This document shows, piece by piece, positions 15,068-22,520 of a DNA stretch of 24,585 nt. A program made the position numbers and the translations under genes. Position 1 is the stretch's first letter; every line of letters begins with the position of its first letter. Under the pieces are notes generated by a model. It saw only the letters and a program-made list of their open reading frames with translations, was not told the origin of the DNA and did no database searches. This stretch comes from an uncultured Flavobacteriaceae bacterium (GTDB taxonomy: Bacteria; Bacteroidota; Bacteroidia; Flavobacteriales; Flavobacteriaceae). The DNA is taken from positions 1-24,585 of the forward strand of contig CAJWNW010000011.1 of NCBI GenBank assembly GCA_913044085.1, written 5' to 3'.

Positions 15068-16006
15068 ATGCAACTCAGCCAATATATAAGCGAGCTTTTA
15101 TACCGTTACGAATGTGTCGTAGTCCCCGGATTAGGGGCGTTTTTAACCCACAAAGTGTCGGCTGAAATTGATGCACAAGCTCAAGTGTTTTCTCCCCCTA
15201 AAAAACGTTTATCATTTAACGAACAACTGCAACAAAATGATGGTGTTTTGGCAAATCACATTGCAACTTCTGAGAAAGTTTCATATGAAAATGCCCTTGC
15301 GAAAATTGCCAAACAAGTGGCCGAAATTCAACAAAGCCTTAAGCAAAATGAAACCGTTTCAATTAAGTATGTTGGAGATTTAAGCCGACGCAAGACTGGC
15401 GCTCTAGAATTTGAACCTTCTTATCATCTAAATTATATGACTGCTGCCTTTGGCTTGTCACAATTTGTTTCGCCAGAGGTCAAAAGAGACTTCCCTTTAA
15501 ATGTTGTGGGCGACAAAGAAAAAGAAAAAACCTTAATTTTAGCTTCAAGAAAAAGGCTTAAAAATGCAGTAATAAAATATGCCGCAGTTGCCGTAATCTT
15601 GTTCGGACTAGGGGGATTTATGGTGTCGAATGCCTACATGCAGCATATTGAAAAAGAAAATATTGTCGCTCAAGAAAAGGCCCGTATAGCCTTAGACAAT
15701 CAAATCCAAGAGGCAACATTTTTGGTAAACACTCCCTTGCCTGCCATAACCATAGATATTGAAAAACCTTCAGGAAACTATCATATTGTCGCGGGTGCTT
15801 TTAGGGTCAAAGCCAATAGCGAAAGGAAACTCCGTCAACTAAAACGCCTCGGTTTTAATGCACGATTGATTGGACAAAACCGATTTGGTTTGCATCAAGT
15901 CGTTTTTGAAAGCTATAAAGAACGCCGGGCGGCCGAACGCGCGCTCTACAATATCAAACGCACACAGGACCCAGCTGCTTGGCTTTTGATCAAGTCCGTT
16001 CCCTAA
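15068..16006 (+). CDS. Membrane protein with N-terminal HU-CCDC81-like region and C-terminal SPOR domain
   Basis: The 312-residue protein begins with a region (about 1-135) resembling the prokaryotic CCDC81-like HU domains: QYISELLYRYECVVVPGLGAFLT, then FNEQLQQNDGVLANHIA and the VSIKYVGDL segment. A single membrane span follows (about 167-187), then a linker and a SPOR domain (about 236-311) starting at GNYHIVAGAFRVKANSERK. SPOR domains bind denuded peptidoglycan glycan strands at division sites. The predicted topology is therefore cytoplasmic HU-like part, one inner-membrane span and periplasmic SPOR. This would link something inside the cell, possibly DNA or protein, to the septal wall; that role is inference. 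Homologues start at the same place, supporting ATG 15068. The thioesterase gene follows but has its own promoter. Confidence 0.88.
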   Translation: MQLSQYISELLYRYECVVVPGLGAFLTHKVSAEIDAQAQVFSPPKKRLSFNEQLQQNDGVLANHIATSEKVSYENALAKIAKQVAEIQQSLKQNETVSIKYVGDLSRRKTGALEFEPSYHLNYMTAAFGLSQFVSPEVKRDFPLNVVGDKEKEKTLILASRKRLKNAVIKYAAVAVILFGLGGFMVSNAYMQHIEKENIVAQEKARIALDNQIQEATFLVNTPLPAITIDIEKPSGNYHIVAGAFRVKANSERKLRQLKRLGFNARLIGQNRFGLHQVVFESYKERRAAERALYNIKRTQDPAAWLLIKSVP

Positions 16007-16063
16007 TTTTGAAAAAATAGGTATTAGTCTCTAGTTATTATCCGCAAGATTAAAAGTTATTGG

Positions 16064-16100
16064 TTTGATGAAATGATTTCCCCAATAAATTCTACCTTTG
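16064..16100 (+). promoter_or_regulatory. Thioesterase promoter
   Basis: TACCTTTG at 16093-16100 is an exact TAnnTTTG -7 box, 18 bases before the ATG at 16119. TTTG at 16064-16067 could serve as the -33 element with a 25-base spacer, slightly longer than usual. The box contains the TTG at 16098, which excludes that codon as the start. Confidence 0.6.
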
Positions 16101-16118
16101 TGGCATACAATAACAACT

Positions 16119-16631
16119 ATGACTGCAAAACACCCTTCCGATTCAAAAACTGTGGTAACCGACATGGTTCTTCCCGGTGAAACCAATGCCATAAACACCC
16201 TTTTTGGAGGCGAGCTGTTGGCCCGTATGGACCGTGCTGCCAGCATTACTTCTCAACGACATTCCGAAAAAGTTGTAGTTACGGCTTCTGTAAACCATGT
16301 AGCTTTTAACCATGCAATCCCACGGGGAAGTATTGTGACCATTGAGGCGAAAGTTTCAAGAGCTTTTAAAACTTCAATGGAAGTCTACCTAGATGTGTGG
16401 TATACAGATAATAATTTTAACAAGCCGATCAAAGCCAACGAAGCTATTTTTACTTTTGTGGCTGTCGATGAAAATAGAAGGCCCGTTGAAATTCCAGAAC
16501 TAATCCCCGAATCTGAACAAGAAATAAAACGCTTTGAGGGTGCGCTAAGGCGGCGACAATTAAGCTTGGTTTTGGCCGGAAAGCTCAAAGCTGAAGAGGC
16601 CACGGAGCTCAAAGCGCTTTTTAGCTCTTAA
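16119..16631 (+). CDS. Acyl-CoA thioesterase, hotdog fold (YciA/BACH-like)
   Basis: The protein hydrolyses acyl-CoA thioesters to free acid and CoA. It is a single hotdog domain of 170 residues when started at ATG 16119. The family signature appears early: MVLPGETNAINTLFGGELLARMD (about 16-38), with the conserved Asn/Gly-Gly/Asp pattern of the YciA-type active site, followed by VVTASVNHVAFNHAIPRGSIVTIEAKV, which forms the dimer and CoA-binding strands. The C-terminus is a charged helix (about 125-165). A TTG at 16098 would add seven residues but lies inside an exact -7 box. It converges on the EnvC-like gene with a 3-base gap. Chain-length preference cannot be told. Confidence 0.9.
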   Translation: MTAKHPSDSKTVVTDMVLPGETNAINTLFGGELLARMDRAASITSQRHSEKVVVTASVNHVAFNHAIPRGSIVTIEAKVSRAFKTSMEVYLDVWYTDNNFNKPIKANEAIFTFVAVDENRRPVEIPELIPESEQEIKRFEGALRRRQLSLVLAGKLKAEEATELKALFSS

Positions 16632-16634
16632 GGG

Positions 16635-17864
16635 TTAGAGTTTATAAACCCAAATTGAGGGGTTCTGAATTGCGCTATCTTTATAAATACCAAAGCTTAA
16701 AATAGATTCTCCGGAAGCCTTGTTTGTTATGACTTCTCCAAGGATCTGCTTGGTCGTTACTTTATCACCCTTGCTTACATAAAATTTGGATAGGTTTTTA
16801 TATACTGTGATGTAATTACCATGCCTAATCATAATGGTGTTGTTTCCGTTTTTGGGCGTCATGATCCCTTGAACAACCCCGTCAAAAACAGCCCGAACAG
16901 GCTCTCCTTTATTGGTGGCAATGCGAACACCATTGCTTTTTATTTTAATGCTTGGGTCGATTGGTGATGGATTGGTGCCAAAGCGCATTTTTACAACGCC
17001 GCTGGCAACCGGCCAGGGCAATTTTCCTTTATTGGCTGTAAAATTTGCCGCTAACACCTTTTGCTCAGGCGTCATAGAAAAGGTTCTACTTTTGACTGAT
17101 TTTCCTGCCTTTTTATTAGACGCCGCAATGGCTTCACGAATCAATTTTTTAATTTCCTTATCTAACTTCTCTGATGCTTTTTGTTTGTCTTTGATTTGCG
17201 CTGAGAATTTCGCCAAGTTTTTTTGGATCGATTCAATAAAGGCCTGCTGATCCTTGAGTTCTTTGTCCAAAATTAGCTTCGCCGCTTTGTTTTCGCCAAC
17301 TAATTTTTGTTTGTCCTTTTTTTGAACTAATAAATCTTGATTGAGCAATTGCAGTTGTTTGGTTTCAACTTTTATAATTTCAGCTTGTTGCCTTTGATAA
17401 TCTGCATATTGTTTGATGTATTGCAAGCGCCTGTAAGCTTGCTGAAAGCTTGAAGAAGACAATAAAAACATAAGTTTATTATCCCGGGCTCTATTTTTAT
17501 AAGATTTGACAATCATGTCTGCATATGCCTCTTTTAGAGCCTTCAATTTTACGCGGCGGGTAGAGATTTCATCCTGGTTGGCGTTGATTTCGCGCGTTAA
17601 CAAATTGGCTTGTTGGTTGGTGATGCGGATCAGGTTTTTACGAACACTAATTTTGTAATTTAAATCTTCAACAGCACTCACAACAGATTTTTTTTCTTTT
17701 TTACCAGCAAATAGCAACTTGGTTATTTCCCTGATTTCTTGTTGCAGTTCTCGGCGTTTTTCTTCTAATTCTTGTTGGCGTTGGCTTTGCGCATTAGCGT
17801 TCGATGAACCGATCGCCAAAAAAATAAAAAGAATGAAATAAAAATATTTAAGCTTAGAGGGCAT
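16635..17864 (-). CDS. EnvC-like murein hydrolase activator with degenerate LytM (M23) domain
   Basis: The 409-residue product has a signal peptide (cleavage likely after A25), a long, highly charged coiled coil (about 28-250) and a C-terminal LytM/M23 domain (about 283-405). The order matches EnvC, which in E. coli is held by FtsEX and switches on the septal amidases. In the LytM domain the HxxxD zinc ligands are missing (SIKIKSNGVRI in that place) and the HxH pair is replaced by I388-L-S390 before FGIYK; only H348 of the IRHGN strand remains. It is therefore probably an activator, not a peptidase. Its ATG overlaps the DUF4292 stop by one base (TAATG). It is the last gene of the five-gene operon. 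Confidence 0.9.
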   Translation of the reverse strand: MPSKLKYFYFILFIFLAIGSSNANAQSQRQQELEEKRRELQQEIREITKLLFAGKKEKKSVVSAVEDLNYKISVRKNLIRITNQQANLLTREINANQDEISTRRVKLKALKEAYADMIVKSYKNRARDNKLMFLLSSSSFQQAYRRLQYIKQYADYQRQQAEIIKVETKQLQLLNQDLLVQKKDKQKLVGENKAAKLILDKELKDQQAFIESIQKNLAKFSAQIKDKQKASEKLDKEIKKLIREAIAASNKKAGKSVKSRTFSMTPEQKVLAANFTANKGKLPWPVASGVVKMRFGTNPSPIDPSIKIKSNGVRIATNKGEPVRAVFDGVVQGIMTPKNGNNTIMIRHGNYITVYKNLSKFYVSKGDKVTTKQILGEVITNKASGESILSFGIYKDSAIQNPSIWVYKL

Positions 17865-18628
17865 TAGAGATCAATCGGTTTATAGCCCGAGGGCATTTTA
17901 AATGGAAACCGCAAGGGCTGGTTTAAAATTACGGATTTTAAATTCAATTTCAAGCTGGTTTCCTTTTGATTTTCGAGAACTTTGATTGTTATTGATTTGG
18001 GAAATAATTGTGCGTCAATGGCTTGGAAGCTTTGGTAGTTTACATCAAGACTTCGATTTTCAAGAGGCTGGTATACAGATTGGCCTTCCAGTTTAAAAGA
18101 ACCGGGGTTTATATAATACAACACTTGCAGTAATTCATTTACGTTTTTGGGTGCCAAGACATAAGACGTTTGGTTTGGTTCTCTTTTTAAAGCATTTGTT
18201 TTGGGATTAAAAAGGGCGTCTCCAAGCAATGCGTTTTCAAGGTTTGAAAAATTGAGTTCAATGCCTAAGAAGTCATTTATAATTTCATAATCTCCATCAA
18301 AAAAAGTACGGTCTAATTTGTTATACATTTGAACTTTTTCTGGCGTTATTTTTAGGCGTACCATATTTAAAAAGGCATTAACCCATATCGTTTTACCGCG
18401 CTCCATGCGAAGTGTTAGTGTATGTGTTTGTGATTTATTGCCTTCCGTCAATTCCACCTTAAGTCGTGCTTGAAGAGTGCTAAAGTCCGCCTTTTGATTT
18501 TGGTGTGTTTTTAATATTTGCTTTGCTTTCATTTTTGAGTCACGCAGAGGCTCTGTGTCAATTTTTTTTGAAGTCCCGCAGCTAAAAACCAAAACTGCTG
18601 TTAAAGTGTATATAAGTTTTTTCACCAT
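17864..18628 (-). CDS. DUF4292 lipoprotein
   Basis: The 254-residue product starts with a short signal sequence and a lipobox (VFSCG, C17), so it should be a lipid-anchored envelope protein. The body matches the DUF4292 family of Bacteroidota: LQARLKVELTEGNKSQ, TLRMERGKTIWVNAF, LKITPEKVQMYNKLDRTFF and a C-terminal beta-rich part ending PLRFPFKMPSGYKPIDL. The strand pattern recalls LolA/LolB-like lipoprotein carriers, but I see no proof of that function. The gene overlaps the TPR gene upstream by 7 bases and the EnvC-like gene downstream by 1, so translation is coupled. Its place beside a division-wall activator suggests an envelope-assembly role, which is inference. Confidence 0.85.
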   Translation of the reverse strand: MVKKLIYTLTAVLVFSCGTSKKIDTEPLRDSKMKAKQILKTHQNQKADFSTLQARLKVELTEGNKSQTHTLTLRMERGKTIWVNAFLNMVRLKITPEKVQMYNKLDRTFFDGDYEIINDFLGIELNFSNLENALLGDALFNPKTNALKREPNQTSYVLAPKNVNELLQVLYYINPGSFKLEGQSVYQPLENRSLDVNYQSFQAIDAQLFPKSITIKVLENQKETSLKLNLKSVILNQPLRFPFKMPSGYKPIDL

Positions 18629-19980
18629 TGCTTATTAAGCGCTTTTGCCTTATTATTGAACGTCTTTGCTTTCGCAATATTGTTGTTTTTTGTGTAAAGA
18701 TCAGCCATTAAAATATAATAGGCTTTAGCGGTTTCATTCTCTTCAAAAATATAATCCATCCCGATTTCAAGCCATTCTAAAGCCGCATCCCACTGTTGCA
18801 AGTGAAATTGGGCGCGGCCATAAGCTAAATACAGTGGGGTTTGTGTGGGGAAAAACTCCAATTGTGTTAAAGTAAATTCAACGGCGCGTTCGTATTGCAT
18901 TGTTTCCAAGTAAAGATTTGCAATTGTTTGAATTAGGGCTAAATTTTCTGGTGTCTTTAGCAGTTCTTTTTCATAGAAACCCAAGGCTTTAAGGAGGTTG
19001 TTTTCTTCGTGGTAGTAGGCGGCCCATTCTAAATTGGACCTGTTAGAAACATCCAATGAAGCTGCGGGTTCCACTTCGGCCAATACCGATTTATAGGCGG
19101 GGTTTTCTTTAACGAATTGTAGGAAATCACTTAAAACTTTGACTTTTATATGGGGGGCCAATACATTACTGCTCGTTACTATTTTCATAGAGTTAATTGC
19201 CTTGTCATAGGCCTTATCATCAAGATAAAACTTATACAAAGCCACATGCACAATGTGAGATTGGGGATGAAATTTAAAAAAAGATTCGGAGGTCGCAAAG
19301 GCCTCATCCTTTAGGCCATACTGACTTAAAGTATAAATTAAATTTAAAAAATGTTGATCATTTTCTGGTGTTTCGCTAAGGCGGTTCTTTAAAAACTGAA
19401 CATGGTCGTTTTGATTGTCAGTTTGCAAATAAATATTTACCCGAGTTTGATCACGTTCTGACGTATAACCGTACTGTGCATCCAGTTTTTCAATTTGACT
19501 CAAGGCGGCTTCATAATGACCTGCGCTCACATTTAAATGCACCAAGTCCTCTTGGTATGCTTGGCGTTTGAAAAGCAGTGGTTTTACTGCTGCTATTGCT
19601 TTATTATAATCTTCCTTATGGACATATAATTGGTATAATTTTTCTTTATACCAAAAATTGTTTTCATCTAAAACAATGGCTTTTTGTAGATTAATTTCGG
19701 CGAGGGAATACGCTTTTGTTTTAAAATAAAGATCTCCAAGTTCATAAAAGACGACAGCGCGCTCTGGGTATAATTCAGTGCAGGTTATTAGAGCATCAAT
19801 CGCTTTTGTATAATTTTCAATGCCCTTTTGTTTTAAGGCCTCATAAAAATTGTCTTGAAATTGCAGCTCTGTATCAGGGCTTGCTAAGTCCAGTAGACTG
19901 TCCTGCTTAATTTGTGCACAAACCATTGAGGTTAAAAAAAAGCTGAAAAAAAATAATATTAATAATTTTGGGTAAATCAT
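18622..19980 (-). CDS. Secreted TPR-repeat protein
   Basis: I set the start at ATG 19980, giving 452 residues with a signal peptide (about 1-22, ending FLTSMVCAQ). The frame is open further up to 20049, but that part reads through dut and has no signal sequence, while ATG 19980 forms an exact ATGA overlap with the dut stop. The mature protein is mostly tetratricopeptide repeats, seen as helix pairs such as ALITCTELYPERAVVFYELG, AEINLQKAIVLDENNFWYKE and, near the C-terminus, ERAVEFTLTQLEFFPTQTPL and WDAALEWLEIGM. TPR arrays are protein-binding scaffolds, and this one should work in the periplasm. It overlaps DUF4292 by 7 bases. No enzymatic domain is visible and the partner is unknown. Confidence 0.85.
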   Translation of the reverse strand: MIYPKLLILFFFSFFLTSMVCAQIKQDSLLDLASPDTELQFQDNFYEALKQKGIENYTKAIDALITCTELYPERAVVFYELGDLYFKTKAYSLAEINLQKAIVLDENNFWYKEKLYQLYVHKEDYNKAIAAVKPLLFKRQAYQEDLVHLNVSAGHYEAALSQIEKLDAQYGYTSERDQTRVNIYLQTDNQNDHVQFLKNRLSETPENDQHFLNLIYTLSQYGLKDEAFATSESFFKFHPQSHIVHVALYKFYLDDKAYDKAINSMKIVTSSNVLAPHIKVKVLSDFLQFVKENPAYKSVLAEVEPAASLDVSNRSNLEWAAYYHEENNLLKALGFYEKELLKTPENLALIQTIANLYLETMQYERAVEFTLTQLEFFPTQTPLYLAYGRAQFHLQQWDAALEWLEIGMDYIFEENETAKAYYILMADLYTKNNNIAKAKTFNNKAKALNKQW

Positions 19981-20411
19981 TGGCGTCCTGTGCTTCCAAA
20001 TCCACCAGCGCCACGGCTTGTTTCTGATAAACTTTGAACGGGGTTCCATTTAGCACGCTCGTGCTTGGCAATGACCATCTGAGCCACACGTTCACCGTTT
20101 TTAATAGTGAAATCTGCATTAGAAAGGTTTACTAAAATCACACCAATCTCTCCTCTATAGTCGGCGTCGATAGTCCCGGGGCTGTTCAGGACCGTCAAAC
20201 CGTATTTGGCGGCCAAACCACTGCGTGGACGCACCTGGGCTTCGTAGCCCACAGGGAGTGCCATAAAAAGCCCAGTAGGAATAATGCTCCGCTCCAATGG
20301 CTTTAAAATAATGTCCTGTTCAATATGGGCGCGTAAATCCATGCCAGCCGAAGCAATGGTCTCATAGCTAGGAAGGTCGTGAGAAGATTTATTGATGATA
20401 TTGATTTTCAT
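19977..20411 (-). CDS. dut: dUTP diphosphatase (dUTPase)
   Basis: Dut hydrolyses dUTP to dUMP and diphosphate, keeping uracil out of DNA and supplying dUMP for thymidylate. The 144-residue trimer-type enzyme shows all five motifs in order: I AGMDLRA (22-28), II RPRSGLAAKYG (61-71), III NSPGTIDADYRGE (76-88) with the catalytic aspartate, IV NGERVAQMV (105-113) and V RGAGGFGSTGR (133-143). The gene starts 2 bases after the flippase stop and ends in an ATGA overlap with the TPR gene. A nucleotide-pool gene inside an envelope operon is not functionally obvious; tight spacing suggests shared transcription rather than shared function. Identification is certain. Confidence 0.98.
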   Translation of the reverse strand: MKINIINKSSHDLPSYETIASAGMDLRAHIEQDIILKPLERSIIPTGLFMALPVGYEAQVRPRSGLAAKYGLTVLNSPGTIDADYRGEIGVILVNLSNADFTIKNGERVAQMVIAKHERAKWNPVQSLSETSRGAGGFGSTGRQ

Positions 20412-20413
20412 AA

Positions 20414-21874
20414 TTAGGATTTAATAAGTTGTTTAATGTTGGTTTTCTCCTTAGCCCATACAACGGCTGTTAATATAAGAATCAAGGTGCCACCAACAAT
20501 GTATTGTGCTCTGAAAACATAAAAAGATAGGATGGAAAACCCAATAGAGAGCGTCAGGTAAAGCCCTATTTTTTTTAAGTTATAAGGGACTTTATAATAC
20601 TTTTGCCCAAGCTTGTAGGAAATAAAAGCCATGGCAGCATAGGCGGCCAGTGTGGCGGTGGCCGAAGCCATATAGCCAAACTTTGGAATGAAAAATAGAT
20701 TGATGACCAGTGTTAATATGGCCCCAAAAATAGAAATGTATGCGCCGAATTTCGTGCGATCCGTAATTTTATACCAAACAGAAAAGTTGTGATAGATGCC
20801 TAAGAATAAGTAGGCCAGTAACAAGATCGGTACCACACTCATAGCCTCCCAATAGGCTTCATTTGGAATCAAAATTAGTTTTAAGACATCGACGAAAACA
20901 ACAACGATTAAAAGGATCAGTGCCCCGAATATGACAAAAAGTTCTAATATTTTGGCATAATTCGTTTTTGCTTCTTTATGATTTGCGTTGCTAAAAAAGA
21001 AGGGCTCGATCCCCAAGCGATAGGCCGTCGCAAATAAGGTCATAAACAAGGCTAATTTATAACACGCAGAGTAGGTCCCGATGGCGGCTTTGGATAAGTT
21101 TTCAGGCAGCAGCCGCTCCAACAAAATTCGGTCAAAGGTTTCATTGATGGAAAAAGCAATTCCTGCAACAAGTACCGGGGTTGCATAGCGTAACATCTGC
21201 CTCCAAAGTTTGACGTTAAAATTATAATTGAGCTTAAAATAAAAAGGGATTAGTAACAAAAGTGTGGCGGCACTTGCTATCAAGTTGGCAATAAAAATAT
21301 AATGTACTTCAAAATTAGGGCGGTAGAACAGGTCCCAGAATGAGGACGTTTCTGCCCATGATTTTAAAAATAACAGCAAGACAATATTAAGCCCTAAATT
21401 TAGTGCTACATTCACGAGCTTAATGACTGTGTATTTGGCCGGCTTGCCGAGAGCGCGCAAATACGCAAATGGAATAATCACCAAAGCGTCGAAAAATAAA
21501 ATCCACAAAACCAAGACTATATAATCGGCATTGATATGAATGAGGTTTGAGATTTCTTGTTTCAACAAATATCCCACAACCAAAACCAATGAAGAGGTCA
21601 ACAGTAGAGAAATTGCTGAGGTGCTTAGAACCGTTTCTTTTTTTTGATCGCTATTAAAAAAGCGGAAAAACGCGGTTTCCATTCCATAAGCCAAAAGCAC
21701 ATTGAACAATACAAAATAGGCGAAGATTAAAGAGACATCGCCATAATCAGCCACATTCTCCAGTACCGATTTATCTGTATGCAAACGCACCAGTAAAAAA
21801 CTGAGCATTTTGGGAACCACCGTAGCCAACCCGTAAATAAATGTTTGCTTATAAAGTGTTTTAAGCTGCGTCAA
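20414..21874 (-). CDS. Polysaccharide-biosynthesis / flippase-like multispan membrane protein
   Basis: The 486-residue protein is almost wholly hydrophobic, with about 12-14 membrane spans, and belongs to the MOP-type flippase superfamily (Wzx/RfbX, MurJ relatives). Recognisable stretches are QTFIYGLATVVPKMLSFLLV at the start, the VFFRFF-type YGMETAFFRFF segment, and FSVWYKITDRTKFGAYISI followed by VINLFFIPKFGY. Such proteins move lipid-linked sugars across the inner membrane; the exact cargo, O-antigen-like, capsule or cell-wall, cannot be read from sequence. The start is a TTG at 21874: the codon just before it is a stop, and the next Met codon lies inside the first membrane span. A near-consensus TATTTTTA box lies at 21901-21894, so this is probably the first gene of the flippase-dut-TPR-DUF4292-EnvC operon. 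Confidence 0.88.
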   Translation of the reverse strand: MTQLKTLYKQTFIYGLATVVPKMLSFLLVRLHTDKSVLENVADYGDVSLIFAYFVLFNVLLAYGMETAFFRFFNSDQKKETVLSTSAISLLLTSSLVLVVGYLLKQEISNLIHINADYIVLVLWILFFDALVIIPFAYLRALGKPAKYTVIKLVNVALNLGLNIVLLLFLKSWAETSSFWDLFYRPNFEVHYIFIANLIASAATLLLLIPFYFKLNYNFNVKLWRQMLRYATPVLVAGIAFSINETFDRILLERLLPENLSKAAIGTYSACYKLALFMTLFATAYRLGIEPFFFSNANHKEAKTNYAKILELFVIFGALILLIVVVFVDVLKLILIPNEAYWEAMSVVPILLLAYLFLGIYHNFSVWYKITDRTKFGAYISIFGAILTLVINLFFIPKFGYMASATATLAAYAAMAFISYKLGQKYYKVPYNLKKIGLYLTLSIGFSILSFYVFRAQYIVGGTLILILTAVVWAKEKTNIKQLIKS

Positions 21875-21928
21875 ACTACTGGATTTATGAGCTTAAAAAT
21901 ACACTTTTTACGGCAGATATAATAATTA

Positions 21929-22429
21929 TTAATCCGGTGGCGCAGAGGGGTATGCGATGCTGGGCTGTTGCTGCAAAGCTTCAATTTTATAATAGTAACG
22001 CTTGTTCTGAACTTGATAGCTCAGGATGCAGGCATTGTTTCTCAAGGGGAAAGGGGAACGGTCCCCGGCAGCTAACAATGAATTTTGCATTTCTTTCAAG
22101 ACATTTTGACTTAAAACAAGGTCTTTCTTTTGATTATGAGGTGTGTCAAAGCGCCCAACAATTCTTTTATTTTGGTAAACAGCCTTTACGCGCTGACCCC
22201 TAAAATGGAGGCTGTCCGGGTCGAAACCCTTGGTTCCTTCTACCGGAATAAAAACGTTGATGCCACTACCTCCGCCAGGTATGCCCGCAATCCATGCTTG
22301 GTAATACGGGGCTTGAGCTAGTACAAAAGGAGGTGTGCTTTGAAGTGTGACCGGTTGACTCCCTTTGCATTGTATGAAAAGAGAAATTAAAATTAATAAA
22401 ATAAGTGGCTGTGTTTTTATGACCTTCAT
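21929..22429 (-). CDS. Small lipoprotein of unknown function
   Basis: I do not recognise this 166-residue protein. It begins with a signal sequence and lipobox (SLFIQC, C21), so it is probably lipid-anchored in the envelope. The mature part is short and soluble, with a Gly-rich turn (AGIPGGGSGINVFIPV), a basic QNKRIVGRFDTPHNQKKD region and a Pro-rich tail (YPSAPPD). No catalytic motif is visible. It lies 49 bases past the atpG terminator and 54 bases before the flippase start, so it likely has its own promoter; a one-mismatch box, GAATTTTG at 22464-22457, is the only candidate. A link with ATP synthase or the flippase operon is not supported beyond position. Confidence 0.75.
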   Translation of the reverse strand: MKVIKTQPLILLILISLFIQCKGSQPVTLQSTPPFVLAQAPYYQAWIAGIPGGGSGINVFIPVEGTKGFDPDSLHFRGQRVKAVYQNKRIVGRFDTPHNQKKDLVLSQNVLKEMQNSLLAAGDRSPFPLRNNACILSYQVQNKRYYYKIEALQQQPSIAYPSAPPD

Positions 22430-22471
22430 TCACGTAGATTTACCTCTATTTAATATCAAAATTCATTCCAT

Positions 22472-22496
22472 AAAAAAGCCCTGCAAGCTGCAGGGC
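22472..22496 (-). terminator. Intrinsic terminator after atpG
   Basis: On the minus strand a perfect 8-base-pair stem, GCCCTGCA with TGCAGGGC (22496-22478) and a 3-base loop, is followed directly by six T residues (22477-22472). It begins 24 bases after the atpG stop. On the plus strand the stem lacks a T run, so it works for the ATP synthase direction only. Confidence 0.93.
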
Positions 22497-22520
22497 AGTA
22501 TGTGTTTGCAAACGCTTGCT

